A DNA stretch of 64,000 nucleotides, taken from contig NZ_FWXY01000018.1 of NCBI RefSeq assembly GCF_900176365.1, forward strand, positions 57,840 through 121,839, written 5' to 3'. Of the stretch, positions 26,445 through 35,930 are shown piece by piece (the stretch's first letter is position 1; each line of letters opens with the position of its first letter). A model generated the notes under the pieces. That model was not told the DNA's origin. It made no database searches and saw only the letters and a program-made list of their open reading frames with translations. The stretch is from Desulfocicer vacuolatum DSM 3385 (lineage in GTDB: Bacteria > Desulfobacterota > Desulfobacteria > Desulfobacterales > Desulfobacteraceae). The translations under genes were made by a program, and so were the position numbers.

Positions 26445-27476
26445 ATGCCCAAAAAATATGCCAAGGGAATTATTCCTTTAACTCCTGGCTTCCAGGACCA
26501 AGTGTTGACAATCATTGTTCCGGTTTATAATGAGGCCCAGGTAATTGCTTCTTTCCATGAGCGTCTTGAGACAGCCCTGGATAACACTCCTGTCCGCCGG
26601 ACAGAAATTATTTACATCAACGACGGCAGCAAGGACAGTTCCATGTCCATCTTAACACGGATTGTCGGGAATAACGTCAATGTGGAACTGATTGAGTTCA
26701 GCAGGAATTTTGGTAAAGAAGCGGCCATGAGCGCCGGTCTAAATCTTGCCAATGGTGACGCCGTTATCATCATTGATGCTGATCTCCAGGACCCCCCGGA
26801 ATTGATACCGGAGATGGTCAGACAATGGTTCCAGGGATACGATGTTGTGAATATGCGAAGAAGTTCAAGGGCGGGAGAGACATTTTTCAAAAAAAAGACA
26901 GCCCGGATATTTTACTGGCTCATCGCCTTATTGGGTCCGGTCAAAATGCCTGAGGACGTGGGGGATTTTCGCCTGCTGAGTCGTCGGGCAGTGGATGCCT
27001 TGAAACAGCTGCCTGAACGAAATAGGTTCATGAAGGGGCTGTTTGCCTGGGTCGGTTTCTCCGTAACAGAGATATCCTATCGACGGGACCCGAGATTTGC
27101 AGGTAATACCAAATGGAATTATCTTGGATTGTTTAACTTGGCGGTCGAAGGCATCACTTCTTATACCGTGACGCCCCTGCGTTTTTCAAGCTATCTGGGC
27201 CTGATGGTTTCTGTGGGGGTATTCGGATATGGACTTTTCACTTTTTTGAAAACACTTTTATACGGAGATCCTGTCCAGGGATTTCCAACTTTGATGCTTT
27301 TTATTTTGTTTCTTGGCGGAATGCAGTTGCTTGCCATCGGGATTGTCGGCGAATATATTGGCAGAATTTTCATGGAAACCAAAAATCGGCCTTTATATAT
27401 TATCAAAAATCATATTGATGGGACTGCCACCTCTTTTTCCTCAGCAAATAATATCCCAAAGAGGAGTCTCCTGTGA
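26445..27476 (+). CDS. GtrB/DPM1-like family 2 glycosyltransferase
   Basis: The 343-residue protein has an N-terminal GT-A domain with TIIVPVYNEA, DGSKDSS, the DXD-like DADLQDPPELI and the later DVGDFRLLSRRAV, then two C-terminal transmembrane helices (about 235-260 and 270-300). It probably transfers a sugar from a nucleotide donor to undecaprenyl phosphate. The ribosome site AAGGAGAAGAT precedes the ATG. The stop overlaps the next start (GTGA). Confidence 0.9.
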   Translation: MPKKYAKGIIPLTPGFQDQVLTIIVPVYNEAQVIASFHERLETALDNTPVRRTEIIYINDGSKDSSMSILTRIVGNNVNVELIEFSRNFGKEAAMSAGLNLANGDAVIIIDADLQDPPELIPEMVRQWFQGYDVVNMRRSSRAGETFFKKKTARIFYWLIALLGPVKMPEDVGDFRLLSRRAVDALKQLPERNRFMKGLFAWVGFSVTEISYRRDPRFAGNTKWNYLGLFNLAVEGITSYTVTPLRFSSYLGLMVSVGVFGYGLFTFLKTLLYGDPVQGFPTLMLFILFLGGMQLLAIGIVGEYIGRIFMETKNRPLYIIKNHIDGTATSFSSANNIPKRSLL

Positions 27477-28912
27477 ATTTTCGAAATAAACTGTCCCCTC
27501 ACACTTATCTGTGGGCAATTCTCATCTTTTTGATGTTGAGTCGACTCATGTTTATTGGTGCATACCCCCTTGCGGATACCACTGAAGCTCGATATGGAGA
27601 AATGGGCAGACTGATGCTTGAAACCGGAGACTGGATTACTCCCCAATTTGAAAAGGGAATTCCATTCTGGGGCAAACCGCCACTTTCATTTTGGCTGACG
27701 GCAGCCAGTTTTAAACTTTTGGGGATACATGAATTTAGTGCACGTTTACCTTCTTTTCTCCTGGGTATTGCAGTTGTTGCAATGGTCTTTAATCTGGGCA
27801 AATATCGGTTAGATCAAAAAAATGCGTTGATCGCCTGTGTGATAATGACGTCCAGTATCATATTCTGGATCAGCAGTGGTGCCGTGATGACCGATCATTG
27901 TCTGCTGGCGGGCACCACTTTGAGTATGGTTGGATTTTGGCGATGTATAACGGCAGCCAAAAATACTGGCCGGATATGGGGGATACTTTTTTTTATGGGG
28001 CTTTCCATCGGGCTTATGGCTAAAGGGCCTGTGGCTGTCGTCCTTATTTTTTTTCCCGTCCTGTCCTGGTGCTTAATCCCAAAAAGGATGAACTTGATTT
28101 TGAAGTTACCCTGGTTAACAGGCATGGGTCTGACACTATTACTGAGCCTGCCCTGGTATGTCGCAGCAGAGCTGAAGACACCGGGGTTTCTGGAATATTT
28201 TATTGTTGGAGAGCATTGGAACCGATTTTTGGTTTCAGGATGGAAAGGGGATCTCTACGGTTCTGCCCATGCCCAACCCAAAGGTATGATTTGGGCATTC
28301 TGGGTGGTTTGTGCCTTTCCCTGGTCTATTTTTCTGCCTTTGCTACTCATGAAAAAAAAGAATCGAAATCTTTTCACTGCCACCGTCCGTGAATCCCAAA
28401 GTTGGTTTCTCTACCTTGTTTTGTGGGCCACGACTCCCATGGTCTTTTTTACCATGGCCGGTAATATACTCTGGGCTTATGTGCTACCGGGTATACCCGC
28501 TTTTTCCCTTGTTATCGCAGGGCTTATCCATCGGCAATCCTGGGCTCAAAATATTGTGCAAAAGATTGCTTGCATCATATTGACACTATTTTTATCGGTA
28601 TCCATTGTGGTGGTCACAGAAATAGGGCCGGATCTCAACAGCCAGAAAAAATTGCTGGGATATTTTAATCGTATCAGTCATGGTGAAAATCTGTATTATT
28701 TTAATTGGCGTCCTTTTTCAGCAGAATTTTACTCCAGAGCAGCTGTGGGGGAAATCATTTCGGTATTCGATATCAAGGATCTGTTTGAAGATAATCAAAA
28801 ATCCTATCTGGCGGTGAAAAATAAGCATGTGATGATCATTCCCAAAGATATAATGTCAAGCTTTGATATAAAAAAGAAGATCAATGGCTATGTCCTGTTT
28901 CAAGAAAAATAA
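27473..28912 (+). CDS. GT39/ArnT-like membrane glycosyltransferase
   Basis: The 479-residue protein has many transmembrane helices and the ArnT/PMT signature in the first loop (DTTEARYGEMGRLM, then WITPQFEKGIPFWGKPPLSFW). It would use the lipid-linked sugar made by the upstream enzyme to modify lipid A, O-antigen or protein on the outer face of the inner membrane. It starts with GTG, overlapping the gtrB-like stop by 4 bp. The GtrA-GtrB-GT39 trio acts like serotype-converting gtr clusters, here with a chromosomal setting. Confidence 0.87.
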   Translation: MNFRNKLSPHTYLWAILIFLMLSRLMFIGAYPLADTTEARYGEMGRLMLETGDWITPQFEKGIPFWGKPPLSFWLTAASFKLLGIHEFSARLPSFLLGIAVVAMVFNLGKYRLDQKNALIACVIMTSSIIFWISSGAVMTDHCLLAGTTLSMVGFWRCITAAKNTGRIWGILFFMGLSIGLMAKGPVAVVLIFFPVLSWCLIPKRMNLILKLPWLTGMGLTLLLSLPWYVAAELKTPGFLEYFIVGEHWNRFLVSGWKGDLYGSAHAQPKGMIWAFWVVCAFPWSIFLPLLLMKKKNRNLFTATVRESQSWFLYLVLWATTPMVFFTMAGNILWAYVLPGIPAFSLVIAGLIHRQSWAQNIVQKIACIILTLFLSVSIVVVTEIGPDLNSQKKLLGYFNRISHGENLYYFNWRPFSAEFYSRAAVGEIISVFDIKDLFEDNQKSYLAVKNKHVMIIPKDIMSSFDIKKKINGYVLFQEK

Positions 28913-28986
28913 AGAACAATGGATTTCATTAATACCTTATTCATCGCCTAAAGCAATTGCCCCATTTATACTTCAAAAACGTTTTT

Positions 28987-30777
28987 TCAAAAAGGCCATA
29001 CAAGAGGGATTAACAGAGTTGAAAGCCCTATTACCATGATATTCAATGGCATCCCAAGCTTAAGATAATCTGAAAACCGGTATCTACCGGGGCCATACAC
29101 CAGCAGGTTGGTTTGATACCCGATGGGGGTGGCAAAACAGGCACTGGCACCAAAACAGATACCAATGATAAAAGGTCTGGGATCCACTCCAAGAGAGCTT
29201 GCTGTACTCACAGCAATGGGCAGCAAAAGAACGGCTGTGGCATTATTGCTCAGGATATGGGTGCACAGGCTGGAAAGGGCAATCACACCCAGAAGCACTG
29301 TGTTGGGGCCCATGCCTTGAAATAACCCCAGAAAGGCATTGGCATAAACAAGGGTTGCACCGGTTTTTTGCATGGCAATGCCAAGGGCAATGGTGCCCAC
29401 AATTAAAAGTAACACCTCGGACTCCAGGGAACGATAGGCGTCTTTCAGGCTGACACAATGGGTCAGTGTCATTAGGAAAACACCTGTTAACGAGCATACA
29501 AGGATATCTGCCAATCCGGTTGAGGCGCAGAGTACCACCCCCACAAAAATGCCCGCTGCTGTTTTGGCTTTTTCTGTGTTGATCATGGTGTGATGAATAT
29601 CTTCAACCACAATAAAATCATTGGAGTTTCGCATGGTGGACAGTTTTTCCCTGGGACAGCGTACCAGGATGGTGTCACCGATTTTAAGCTTGACTGTTTT
29701 TATTTTTCGATATGAATAGTGGTGGCGACGGCTTCGGATGGCAATGATTTTAATTTGTGGATCATTTTGAAGATCGGTGGATAATAGTTGTTCCCGCAGT
29801 AGTCCTGAAAGGGGGGGGACGATCAACTCAACGATAAGGTCATTTTCAAGGCCCTGGCCAAAGCCCATATCTTCTTCCCCATGGGCAAGTTCCAGTATCT
29901 GTTTGTTCAGGCAGGAGACGATATTTTCTGCAGATCCCTTTATCAGAAGTATGTCTTTTTCCTTGATGGTAATGGGACGTCGGACAGGGTCAAATATATT
30001 GCCGTTTCTAAAAATTTCAACGACACCCAGACCCAGATGTGTCTGGGCATGGTCAATGATATTTTTTTCCCCTATCAAAGGGCTGTCCGGTGATACAATG
30101 AGTTCTGCAATATATCTATTTGCCTTGGTTTCGTCCAATTCACACACTGGGGCTGTCCTGCCGGGCAATATTTGAGGGGATATGAAAAATAAAAAAAGAA
30201 TACCGGTAATGGCTATGGGAATGCCCGCTTGGCTGAGTTCAAACATGGAGAGGGGCTCAAACCCAAAATTAGTTGAAAGGTCACTGATAATGATGTTGGT
30301 GGATGTGCCGATAAGGGTGCAGCTGCCTGCAAGAATGGACGCATAGGATATGGGTAACAGTAGCTTGGATGGTGAAAAATCGCATTCGCAGCTTAATCCC
30401 ATGATAATGGGGATAAATAACACAACCACCGGTGTATTATTGATGAAAGCAGAGGTCACCGCCACGGTCAAGAGAACCAAAATGGTGGCACCGGTTTTAT
30501 TGCCCTTTGATAAGCGTAAAATAAGCTCACTGAGAAAATCAACGCCCCCTGTACGAATGAGCCCATGACTTAAAAGAAACATGGCCCCCACCGTGATAAC
30601 GGCAGGGTTGGCAAATCCGGAGATTGTTTCACCAGGGGTTAAAACCCCTGTGACTGACAGCGCCACCATAATACCCATGGCAGTCTTATCAACGGTTATT
30701 TTTTCTGTTATCAATAAAATCAGTGCGGCAGTTAAAATGGCAGAAACCAGTATTATTTGTGGGGTTAATGAGAGCAT
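28987..30777 (-). CDS. SLC13/DASS-type transporter with central TrkA_C domains
   Basis: The 596-residue protein has N- and C-terminal membrane halves with the repeated motifs NNTPVVVLFIP, GTSTNIII, NNATAVLLLPIA and PIGYQTNLLVYGPG. Between them (about 205-390) lie two RCK_C/TrkA_C regulatory domains. Such proteins carry sulfate, dicarboxylates or other anions with sodium. It is the last gene of a response regulator-kinase-transporter operon, and its start overlaps the kinase stop by about 13 bp, so the two-component system probably controls its own transporter. Sulfate would suit a sulfate reducer but is not proven. Confidence 0.85.
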   Translation of the reverse strand: MLSLTPQIILVSAILTAALILLITEKITVDKTAMGIMVALSVTGVLTPGETISGFANPAVITVGAMFLLSHGLIRTGGVDFLSELILRLSKGNKTGATILVLLTVAVTSAFINNTPVVVLFIPIIMGLSCECDFSPSKLLLPISYASILAGSCTLIGTSTNIIISDLSTNFGFEPLSMFELSQAGIPIAITGILFLFFISPQILPGRTAPVCELDETKANRYIAELIVSPDSPLIGEKNIIDHAQTHLGLGVVEIFRNGNIFDPVRRPITIKEKDILLIKGSAENIVSCLNKQILELAHGEEDMGFGQGLENDLIVELIVPPLSGLLREQLLSTDLQNDPQIKIIAIRSRRHHYSYRKIKTVKLKIGDTILVRCPREKLSTMRNSNDFIVVEDIHHTMINTEKAKTAAGIFVGVVLCASTGLADILVCSLTGVFLMTLTHCVSLKDAYRSLESEVLLLIVGTIALGIAMQKTGATLVYANAFLGLFQGMGPNTVLLGVIALSSLCTHILSNNATAVLLLPIAVSTASSLGVDPRPFIIGICFGASACFATPIGYQTNLLVYGPGRYRFSDYLKLGMPLNIMVIGLSTLLIPLVWPF

Positions 30778-32165
30778 GATAGATCCCTGAAAAAAACCTT
30801 TGTTTTTATCATCTGGCCCGGTTCATTGGTTATCTCAATGGTGGCATCGTGGAGATCAACTATCTTTTTTGCTATGGCAAGCCCAAGGCCAGATCCTCCG
30901 AGATTTGTTGAGCGAGATTTCTCCACCCGGTAAAATTGTTCAAAAATAAGGAGAAGATCCTCTTTGGGGATGGGGTGGGCGGTATTGAAAATTTCCAGCA
31001 CAACACCTTTGTCTATTTTTTTGCCTTTAACAATGAGACGACCCTCTTTTTTTAAATTGTATTTGATGCAGTTGTCAACAAGATTGATAAAAAGGCGGTA
31101 TAGTTTTTCTGAATCTCCCTGGATAAAGAGAGGTTTTTGCAATTTTACTTCTAAACGGATGGTTTTGGATGCCAGCAGTTCGCTATAGTCATCTAAAACA
31201 TGCTCTATGAGACTTGTCATATTCACGGATTTTTTTGTGACGGTCTCCTGCTGTTCCAGCCGGGAAAGATCCAGTAGCTTTTTTACCAGGTGACTCATTT
31301 TGCGTGTGGTATTAAGTTGTTTTACCAATCCTTTGTTTGTCGATGGTGGCAGATGATCATTCATGATCATCTCTTCCTGTGCCAGCATCAGGCGGGTGAT
31401 GGGACTCTTTAACTCATGGGAGGCGTTGCCCACAAACTCTTTTTGTCGGTTAAAAGAGTATTGAAGCCTGTCAAACATTTTATTCAAGGAAAGAGACAGG
31501 GTATATAATTCATCTTTGTTGCGGTTCAGAGGGATGCGTTTGTGTAAGGATTTTTCACTGATGTCTTTTGTCATATGGGTGATGGAAACCATGGGGCTGA
31601 GAATTTTTCCCGCCAGTTTATAACTGATAATAATGATGAGCAATATGCATAAGGTCAGGCTGAGTACGGTTTCTTCCAATAATTCAATCAGCTCTTCTTC
31701 AAGGTCTTCAATGGGCTTTCCAATTCGAATTGAAATCCACTGACCATGGAGTTGTGCTTCTGTTACCATGACTCTGAAGAGTACCTCATCTTTTTCATCC
31801 TGATTAAGCCAGACCAGATCTCTTGGGATTTTTTTTTCCACCATGTAGGTAGTTTTATTGCCATTTGGAAGAAGTTTTGTAAATTGGGTGAGTTTCGATG
31901 TGTATAGCGTGTTTTTTTCTTTATCTGTGACTTCTATCCAATACAGGTCAGGATCGTAGGGCATATGGGAAAGATTGTACAAACCATTTTTTTGTTTGGG
32001 GTTCTTCATTAGCTTTACAAGGGAACGGGTCATGTGTTTTATCTCTTTATCAATGAACTTGAACGGTTCTTCCATCAGCTCGAAGAAAATAAAAGATGAA
32101 AAAACAATGCTTGAGAACAGGGCTGTTCCCGAAATCCACAGCGTGATTTTTTTTCGTATTTTCAT
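30765..32165 (-). CDS. Sensor histidine kinase
   Basis: The 466-residue protein has a transmembrane helix at about 8-30, a periplasmic sensor region to about 165, a second helix at about 168-190, a HAMP domain, a HisKA domain with phospho-acceptor His250 (ASHELKSPI) and an ATPase domain (NLVDNCIKYN, GGSGLGLAIAKKI). The layout is that of EnvZ/QseC-type kinases. It follows the response regulator gene by a few bases and overlaps the transporter gene. Signal unknown; an anion linked to the transporter is a reasonable guess. Confidence 0.92.
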   Translation of the reverse strand: MKIRKKITLWISGTALFSSIVFSSFIFFELMEEPFKFIDKEIKHMTRSLVKLMKNPKQKNGLYNLSHMPYDPDLYWIEVTDKEKNTLYTSKLTQFTKLLPNGNKTTYMVEKKIPRDLVWLNQDEKDEVLFRVMVTEAQLHGQWISIRIGKPIEDLEEELIELLEETVLSLTLCILLIIIISYKLAGKILSPMVSITHMTKDISEKSLHKRIPLNRNKDELYTLSLSLNKMFDRLQYSFNRQKEFVGNASHELKSPITRLMLAQEEMIMNDHLPPSTNKGLVKQLNTTRKMSHLVKKLLDLSRLEQQETVTKKSVNMTSLIEHVLDDYSELLASKTIRLEVKLQKPLFIQGDSEKLYRLFINLVDNCIKYNLKKEGRLIVKGKKIDKGVVLEIFNTAHPIPKEDLLLIFEQFYRVEKSRSTNLGGSGLGLAIAKKIVDLHDATIEITNEPGQMIKTKVFFRDLSCSH

Positions 32166-32170
32166 GGTAT

Positions 32171-32842
32171 TTATTCATCAATTATGAACCCAATGCCACG
32201 GACTGTCCTGATGATGGAGCTGTCCCCATGGGTTTTAATTTTTTTGCGCAGGTTTTTAATGTGTACATCAACAAAATTTGACATGGAAAAGGGATCAAAA
32301 TCGTTTCCCCATACGTGTTCGGCCATATTAAATCTTGAAACCACACTTCCTTTGTTATGCAATAAAAATTCAAGAATGGAAAATTCTTTGGCGGTTAAAT
32401 TCAGTGGGACGGTGTTCCAGGTAACGATGCGGCTTATGCTGTCAAGGTGAATGGCCCCGGCCTTAAGAATTGGGTCCCGCTTGCCATCCCTTCTGAGCAA
32501 AGCCCTTATTCTGGCCATTAACTCTACCATGGAAAAAGGCTTTGCCAGATAATCATCTGCACCATAATCAAGACCTTTAACCCTGTCTTCGACATCCCCT
32601 CTTGCCGTGAGCATCAGCACAGGCGTATTGAGTTCAGCCGCTCTTATTTCCTTTAAAACGCTTAACCCGTCCAGGCGGGGCAGCATAATATCCAGCAAAA
32701 TAAGATCATAGGGAATCTCAAATATTTTATCCAGCGCTTTTTCTCCATCTTCGGCGGTTTCTACACCATAGTGTTTTTTTTTCAGTGACAAACTCAATTG
32801 TTCAAGCAGTTCTGAGTCATCATCGACAATTAGAATATTCAT
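32171..32842 (-). CDS. OmpR/PhoB-family response regulator
   Basis: The 223-residue protein has a receiver domain (acidic D7-D9, phospho-acceptor Asp51 in LILLDIMLP, Lys in YLAKPF) and a winged-helix DNA-binding domain (LTAKEFSILEFLL, VDVHIKNLRKKI, TVRGIGFIID). I place the start at 32842 (MNILIVDDD), since the longer frame from 32908 adds residues unlike the family. It is the first gene of the operon with the kinase and the transporter. Confidence 0.93.
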   Translation of the reverse strand: MNILIVDDDSELLEQLSLSLKKKHYGVETAEDGEKALDKIFEIPYDLILLDIMLPRLDGLSVLKEIRAAELNTPVLMLTARGDVEDRVKGLDYGADDYLAKPFSMVELMARIRALLRRDGKRDPILKAGAIHLDSISRIVTWNTVPLNLTAKEFSILEFLLHNKGSVVSRFNMAEHVWGNDFDPFSMSNFVDVHIKNLRKKIKTHGDSSIIRTVRGIGFIIDE

Positions 32843-33135
32843 GGGGAATTTCCAATATTTAAAGTCAAGCATTACAGTGGTTTTTGGTGTGGTTGTGTAA
32901 GTTTTCAATAACTTCGGGCTGATAAAGCCTGATTACCCTTTAAGCACCGGATCCTATTCAAAAAAAATGACTGAATGCCCGGACTTATTGAGAACTTACA
33001 TGATTGTTATTGCAATGGATCTTGGGGCATTACCAACAAAGCATTGCATTTATGGTCATGGGGACAGCGTGCTGATTGAAGGATCTCAGTGTCACTCAAT
33101 GTCATAGATGAACCAGGCCAATTTTTTTTCCCATG

Positions 33136-33819
33136 TTAAAAGACGTTATTTGTCCAAAGGTATTGATATGGGGAGCCAGGAGCTTCCATTTTTTTATGGA
33201 AAAACCACCACCCCTTTTTTGCCTTTTTCATGGCTGAAATTCTGCCATTGCCTTGGATCGCACCACTGCCAAATAGACACATGATAATGGTAAGGGGGGT
33301 AAAACCTATGAGTGATCCCATAAGATAGGGTAAAAATCCAATTTTACAGTATCCACTGAAAAGACTTAGAACTGTGGAATTGCTCAAGGGAAACAGTCGG
33401 GCATACACAATCCATAAAAAAACTTTTTGTTGAAAGGAATATCGGTATCTGCCGAATTTGTTTTTCAGAAACACCCATCGTCCAGGGGAGAGAAATCATT
33501 GTCCCACAAGGGACAATGCCGCTGCTCCCAAAAGGGATGCGCCTAAGCCAACCACTGTACCAAGCCAGGGATTGAACACCGCCCCGGCCCCGGCACTGAT
33601 CCATAAACGGGGGATTCCCATGCAGATAAATAGCCCTCCAGCCAAGAGGTAAAGTAGCATGGCAAGGGGCGTACCGTACTTTCTGTTCTGAATTGATCCG
33701 ATAAAATCGCTGATTCTTAAAAAATAGGTGCCACCATCCATCTGTTGAACAATTAGAGGCAGTAGTAAAAAAAATGCCGATGCACAAAGGTTGTATCAGC
33801 TGTGGGGTTTCGTACTCAT
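33136..33819 (-). pseudogene. VTT/TVP38-family membrane protein gene with two in-frame TGA codons
   Basis: The frame runs 228 codons without any shift, the usual size for a TVP38/DedA-like (VTT domain) protein, but holds TGA at 33798-33796 and 33498-33496. Family marks are GIPRLWISAGAGAVF, VGLGASLLGAAA, YARLFPLSNSTVLSL and GSLIGFTPLTIIMCL. Both TGA codons sit where Trp or Arg would fit. The neighbouring glycosyltransferase is also broken, so recent decay is the likeliest reading. Selenocysteine is unlikely because this family does not use Cys there and I see no clear SECIS hairpin. Either stop alone would remove most of the protein. Confidence 0.65.
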
Positions 33820-33904
33820 GCCGGAGAGGGTAGTGTTTTGTTTTAGGTGGATGACTATTCATGCAAGTGTCCTCTTACATGTCGGGTTTCCATTAAATGA
33901 TATT

Positions 33905-34241
33905 TTAAGGCTCTTTTTTTTGTCCATCCCCGTCCAGGGTGACGATGAGCGTTCCCCTGGCCTTTGAAAAACCTGCTTCCAAGGCTGCAGACTGGCCACT
34001 GTTAGGGGGCAAATGAATGGCCCGGCAGTTGACATTGTTTTTGGCAATGACGTCTATCATAATAGGGGGTGTTATCCGAGGATCCGTCATTGACCAAGAT
34101 CAATTCCCAGGAAGTGCCAAAGTGATTTGAGGCCACAGACAGGATCTCTTCGCACACCCTTTTAATCCCTTCTTCTTCGTTATAAAATGGGACAACAATG
34201 CTGATATGAATTTTGTTTGTAAGGCCATCAAAATTATTCAT
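33905..34241 (-). pseudogene. Truncated, frameshifted family 2 glycosyltransferase
   Basis: The N-terminus is a normal GT2 domain (ISIVVPFYNEEEG, LILVNDGSSDNTP). After ACACCCCCTATT the reading continues correctly in another frame (VIAKNNVNCRAIHLP, GQSAALEAGFSKARG, TLIVTLDGDGQ), so one extra C in a C-run causes the shift. The second frame stops soon after DGDGQ, where the family would continue for 100 or more residues. The gene is therefore broken twice. It lies directly upstream of the decayed VTT gene; a GT2 + VTT pair is a common arrangement, and the whole pair appears to be dying. Confidence 0.75.
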
Positions 34242-34656
34242 AGAAAGCTCCTGAATTCAATTATCATTCATTATATGCGATGATCAAGTGTTTCTTTTTT
34301 ATTTTTGTGGGAATATTTTGGCATCCATCATACGACCCCAAAAGTAGTTTGTACTTCTTTGAATATTGTTGGAAAGATAGCATTCCAATTATGAAGAAAT
34401 TGTGAAGATGAACAGACATTCTAATTATAACTTTTCACTGAATTTATTCATATATAAGTCATTGAAATCATATTTGTCAAAACAGGCATTTTTTTAATTG
34501 CAATGCATATGAGTCCAAAATTAGAATTGCTGGAAGATAAAAAGTGCCCTTGACTAAAATTGTTTCTCTATCTATTCTGTTTTTTTGTTGCAATATAATT
34601 GCACTGTTATGTTGTTGCTTTATGATTATAACTCCACAAAAAAACAGGACTTACTT
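34242..34656. other. Intergenic region before the periplasmic protein gene
   Basis: The AT-rich 415-bp stretch separates divergent genes. It must contain the promoter of the gene at 34657. I see no repeat, hairpin or gene in it. Confidence 0.4.
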
Positions 34657-35793
34657 ATGGCACGAACAGGAAATTTTCTGATGTTCTTTTTTGCGTTGCT
34701 CTTGACGGCAACAATGGCCCAGGCCGACACCGTAAAGCGTTATTCCCTGGAATCGGGGATGGTTGAGTACGAAGTAACAGGCGGTGGCAATGTCATGGGA
34801 ATGGTTTCAGAAACCAAGGGGCACAGCACCCTTTATTTTAAAGATTACGGTGATGTCACCTTTGAAGAGCAGGAAACCACAACCACAATGTCGGGACTGG
34901 TGAACAAGGTGGACAAGGCCCACACCATGAAGAAAATAGAGAGCACCACTGTTTACACCGTTGATTTTGAAAGAAAGATAATCAACAAAGGAACCGACCC
35001 CATTGCCGCTCAATATCTTGCTTCAGGTAAGAATATAAGCGCAGACAGTGAAAATCAACTGCAAAAAATGGGTGGCAAAAAAATAGGCACTGAAAAAGTT
35101 CTGGGCTATCCCTGTGAAGTATGGAGTATTATGGGGGGAAAACAGTGGCTTTATAAAGGTCAGGTCCCGTTACGTGTCGAAGCAGAAATAATGGGGATGA
35201 AAAGCGGTATGGTGGCTGTTAAAGCAAGTTTTAACAAATCCATTCCCCAGAGCAAATTCAAGTTACCTGATTACAAGATAGAGGTGACCCAGGATTACAT
35301 GTCCCAGGGGCAGGCATTGCAGCAAGGTGAAGAGATGAACGATTTTGGTGCCATGATGGGGGATATTCAGGCCCAGCTGAATGCCAATCCTGACATGGGC
35401 GACGCAGAACAAAAGGCCATGATGATGCAGATGATAAGCAATTCAGACAGCGGGAAAAGTAAATTTCAGCAGGAAAAAGAGCAGATGCCGAAAATGCTGG
35501 AATTGATGAAAGAGATGGAAAGCTGTTTGAGCAATGCATCTTCCCAGGCAGATGCAGACCGATGTGATGCAAAGTTTACCCAGCTTGCCGGAGAGATGGG
35601 CTTAAACGATGGTGCGTCCATGGATGATGATGACGAGCCCCTTGTGTGGAATAAAAATACGAAAAAACAGGTTCTTTCTGAATTAAGGGAAGAAATTAAG
35701 AGTCTGGAGCAGATTATGCCCTGTATTGAAAGTGCACAAAATGTGATGGATATGATGAAATGTAATCAGGGCCAGATGTTTGATGGAGAGTAG
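34657..35793 (+). CDS. Periplasmic protein of unknown function
   Basis: The 378-residue protein has a clear signal peptide (MARTGNFLMFFFALL to AQA, cleavage near 23). Residues 25-210 look like an all-beta domain (SLESGMVEYEVTGGGN, GYPCEVWSIMGGKQWLYKG), of the kind seen in DUF4412-like periplasmic proteins. The C-terminal part is helical, Met- and Gln-rich (MMQMISNS, LELMKEMESC) with four spaced Cys that could form disulfides. The start at 34657 follows AGGACTTACTT; the longer frame from 34585 adds an implausible leader. The stop is TAG. I do not recognise a precise family. Confidence 0.75.
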   Translation: MARTGNFLMFFFALLLTATMAQADTVKRYSLESGMVEYEVTGGGNVMGMVSETKGHSTLYFKDYGDVTFEEQETTTTMSGLVNKVDKAHTMKKIESTTVYTVDFERKIINKGTDPIAAQYLASGKNISADSENQLQKMGGKKIGTEKVLGYPCEVWSIMGGKQWLYKGQVPLRVEAEIMGMKSGMVAVKASFNKSIPQSKFKLPDYKIEVTQDYMSQGQALQQGEEMNDFGAMMGDIQAQLNANPDMGDAEQKAMMMQMISNSDSGKSKFQQEKEQMPKMLELMKEMESCLSNASSQADADRCDAKFTQLAGEMGLNDGASMDDDDEPLVWNKNTKKQVLSELREEIKSLEQIMPCIESAQNVMDMMKCNQGQMFDGE

Positions 35794-35860
35794 TATATCG
35801 TATGTTGTGGCTGTGTAGCCATTGCATTGCCCATGCATTCTGATGCTGTTTTTATGAACG

Positions 35861-35930
35861 CCCCCTGTAAATCCCAATGGAAACAATCAATGTTTTTTTC
35901 CATTGGGGGCAGGGGGTTGTTTATTTTTTA
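35861..35930. terminator. Strong hairpin between convergent genes
   Basis: An outer stem (CCCCCTG / CAGGGGG) and an inner 11-bp stem (CCCAATGGAAA / TTTCCATTGGG) form a long hairpin between the 3' ends of the periplasmic protein gene and rtcB. On the plus strand it is followed by TTGTTTATTTTTTA. It probably ends transcription from both sides. Confidence 0.6.

Noticed and set aside
33496..33498. Selenocysteine at the TGA codons of the VTT gene
   Set aside because: The family has no Cys there, no clear SECIS hairpin follows, and the adjacent gene is decayed. Pseudogene is simpler.
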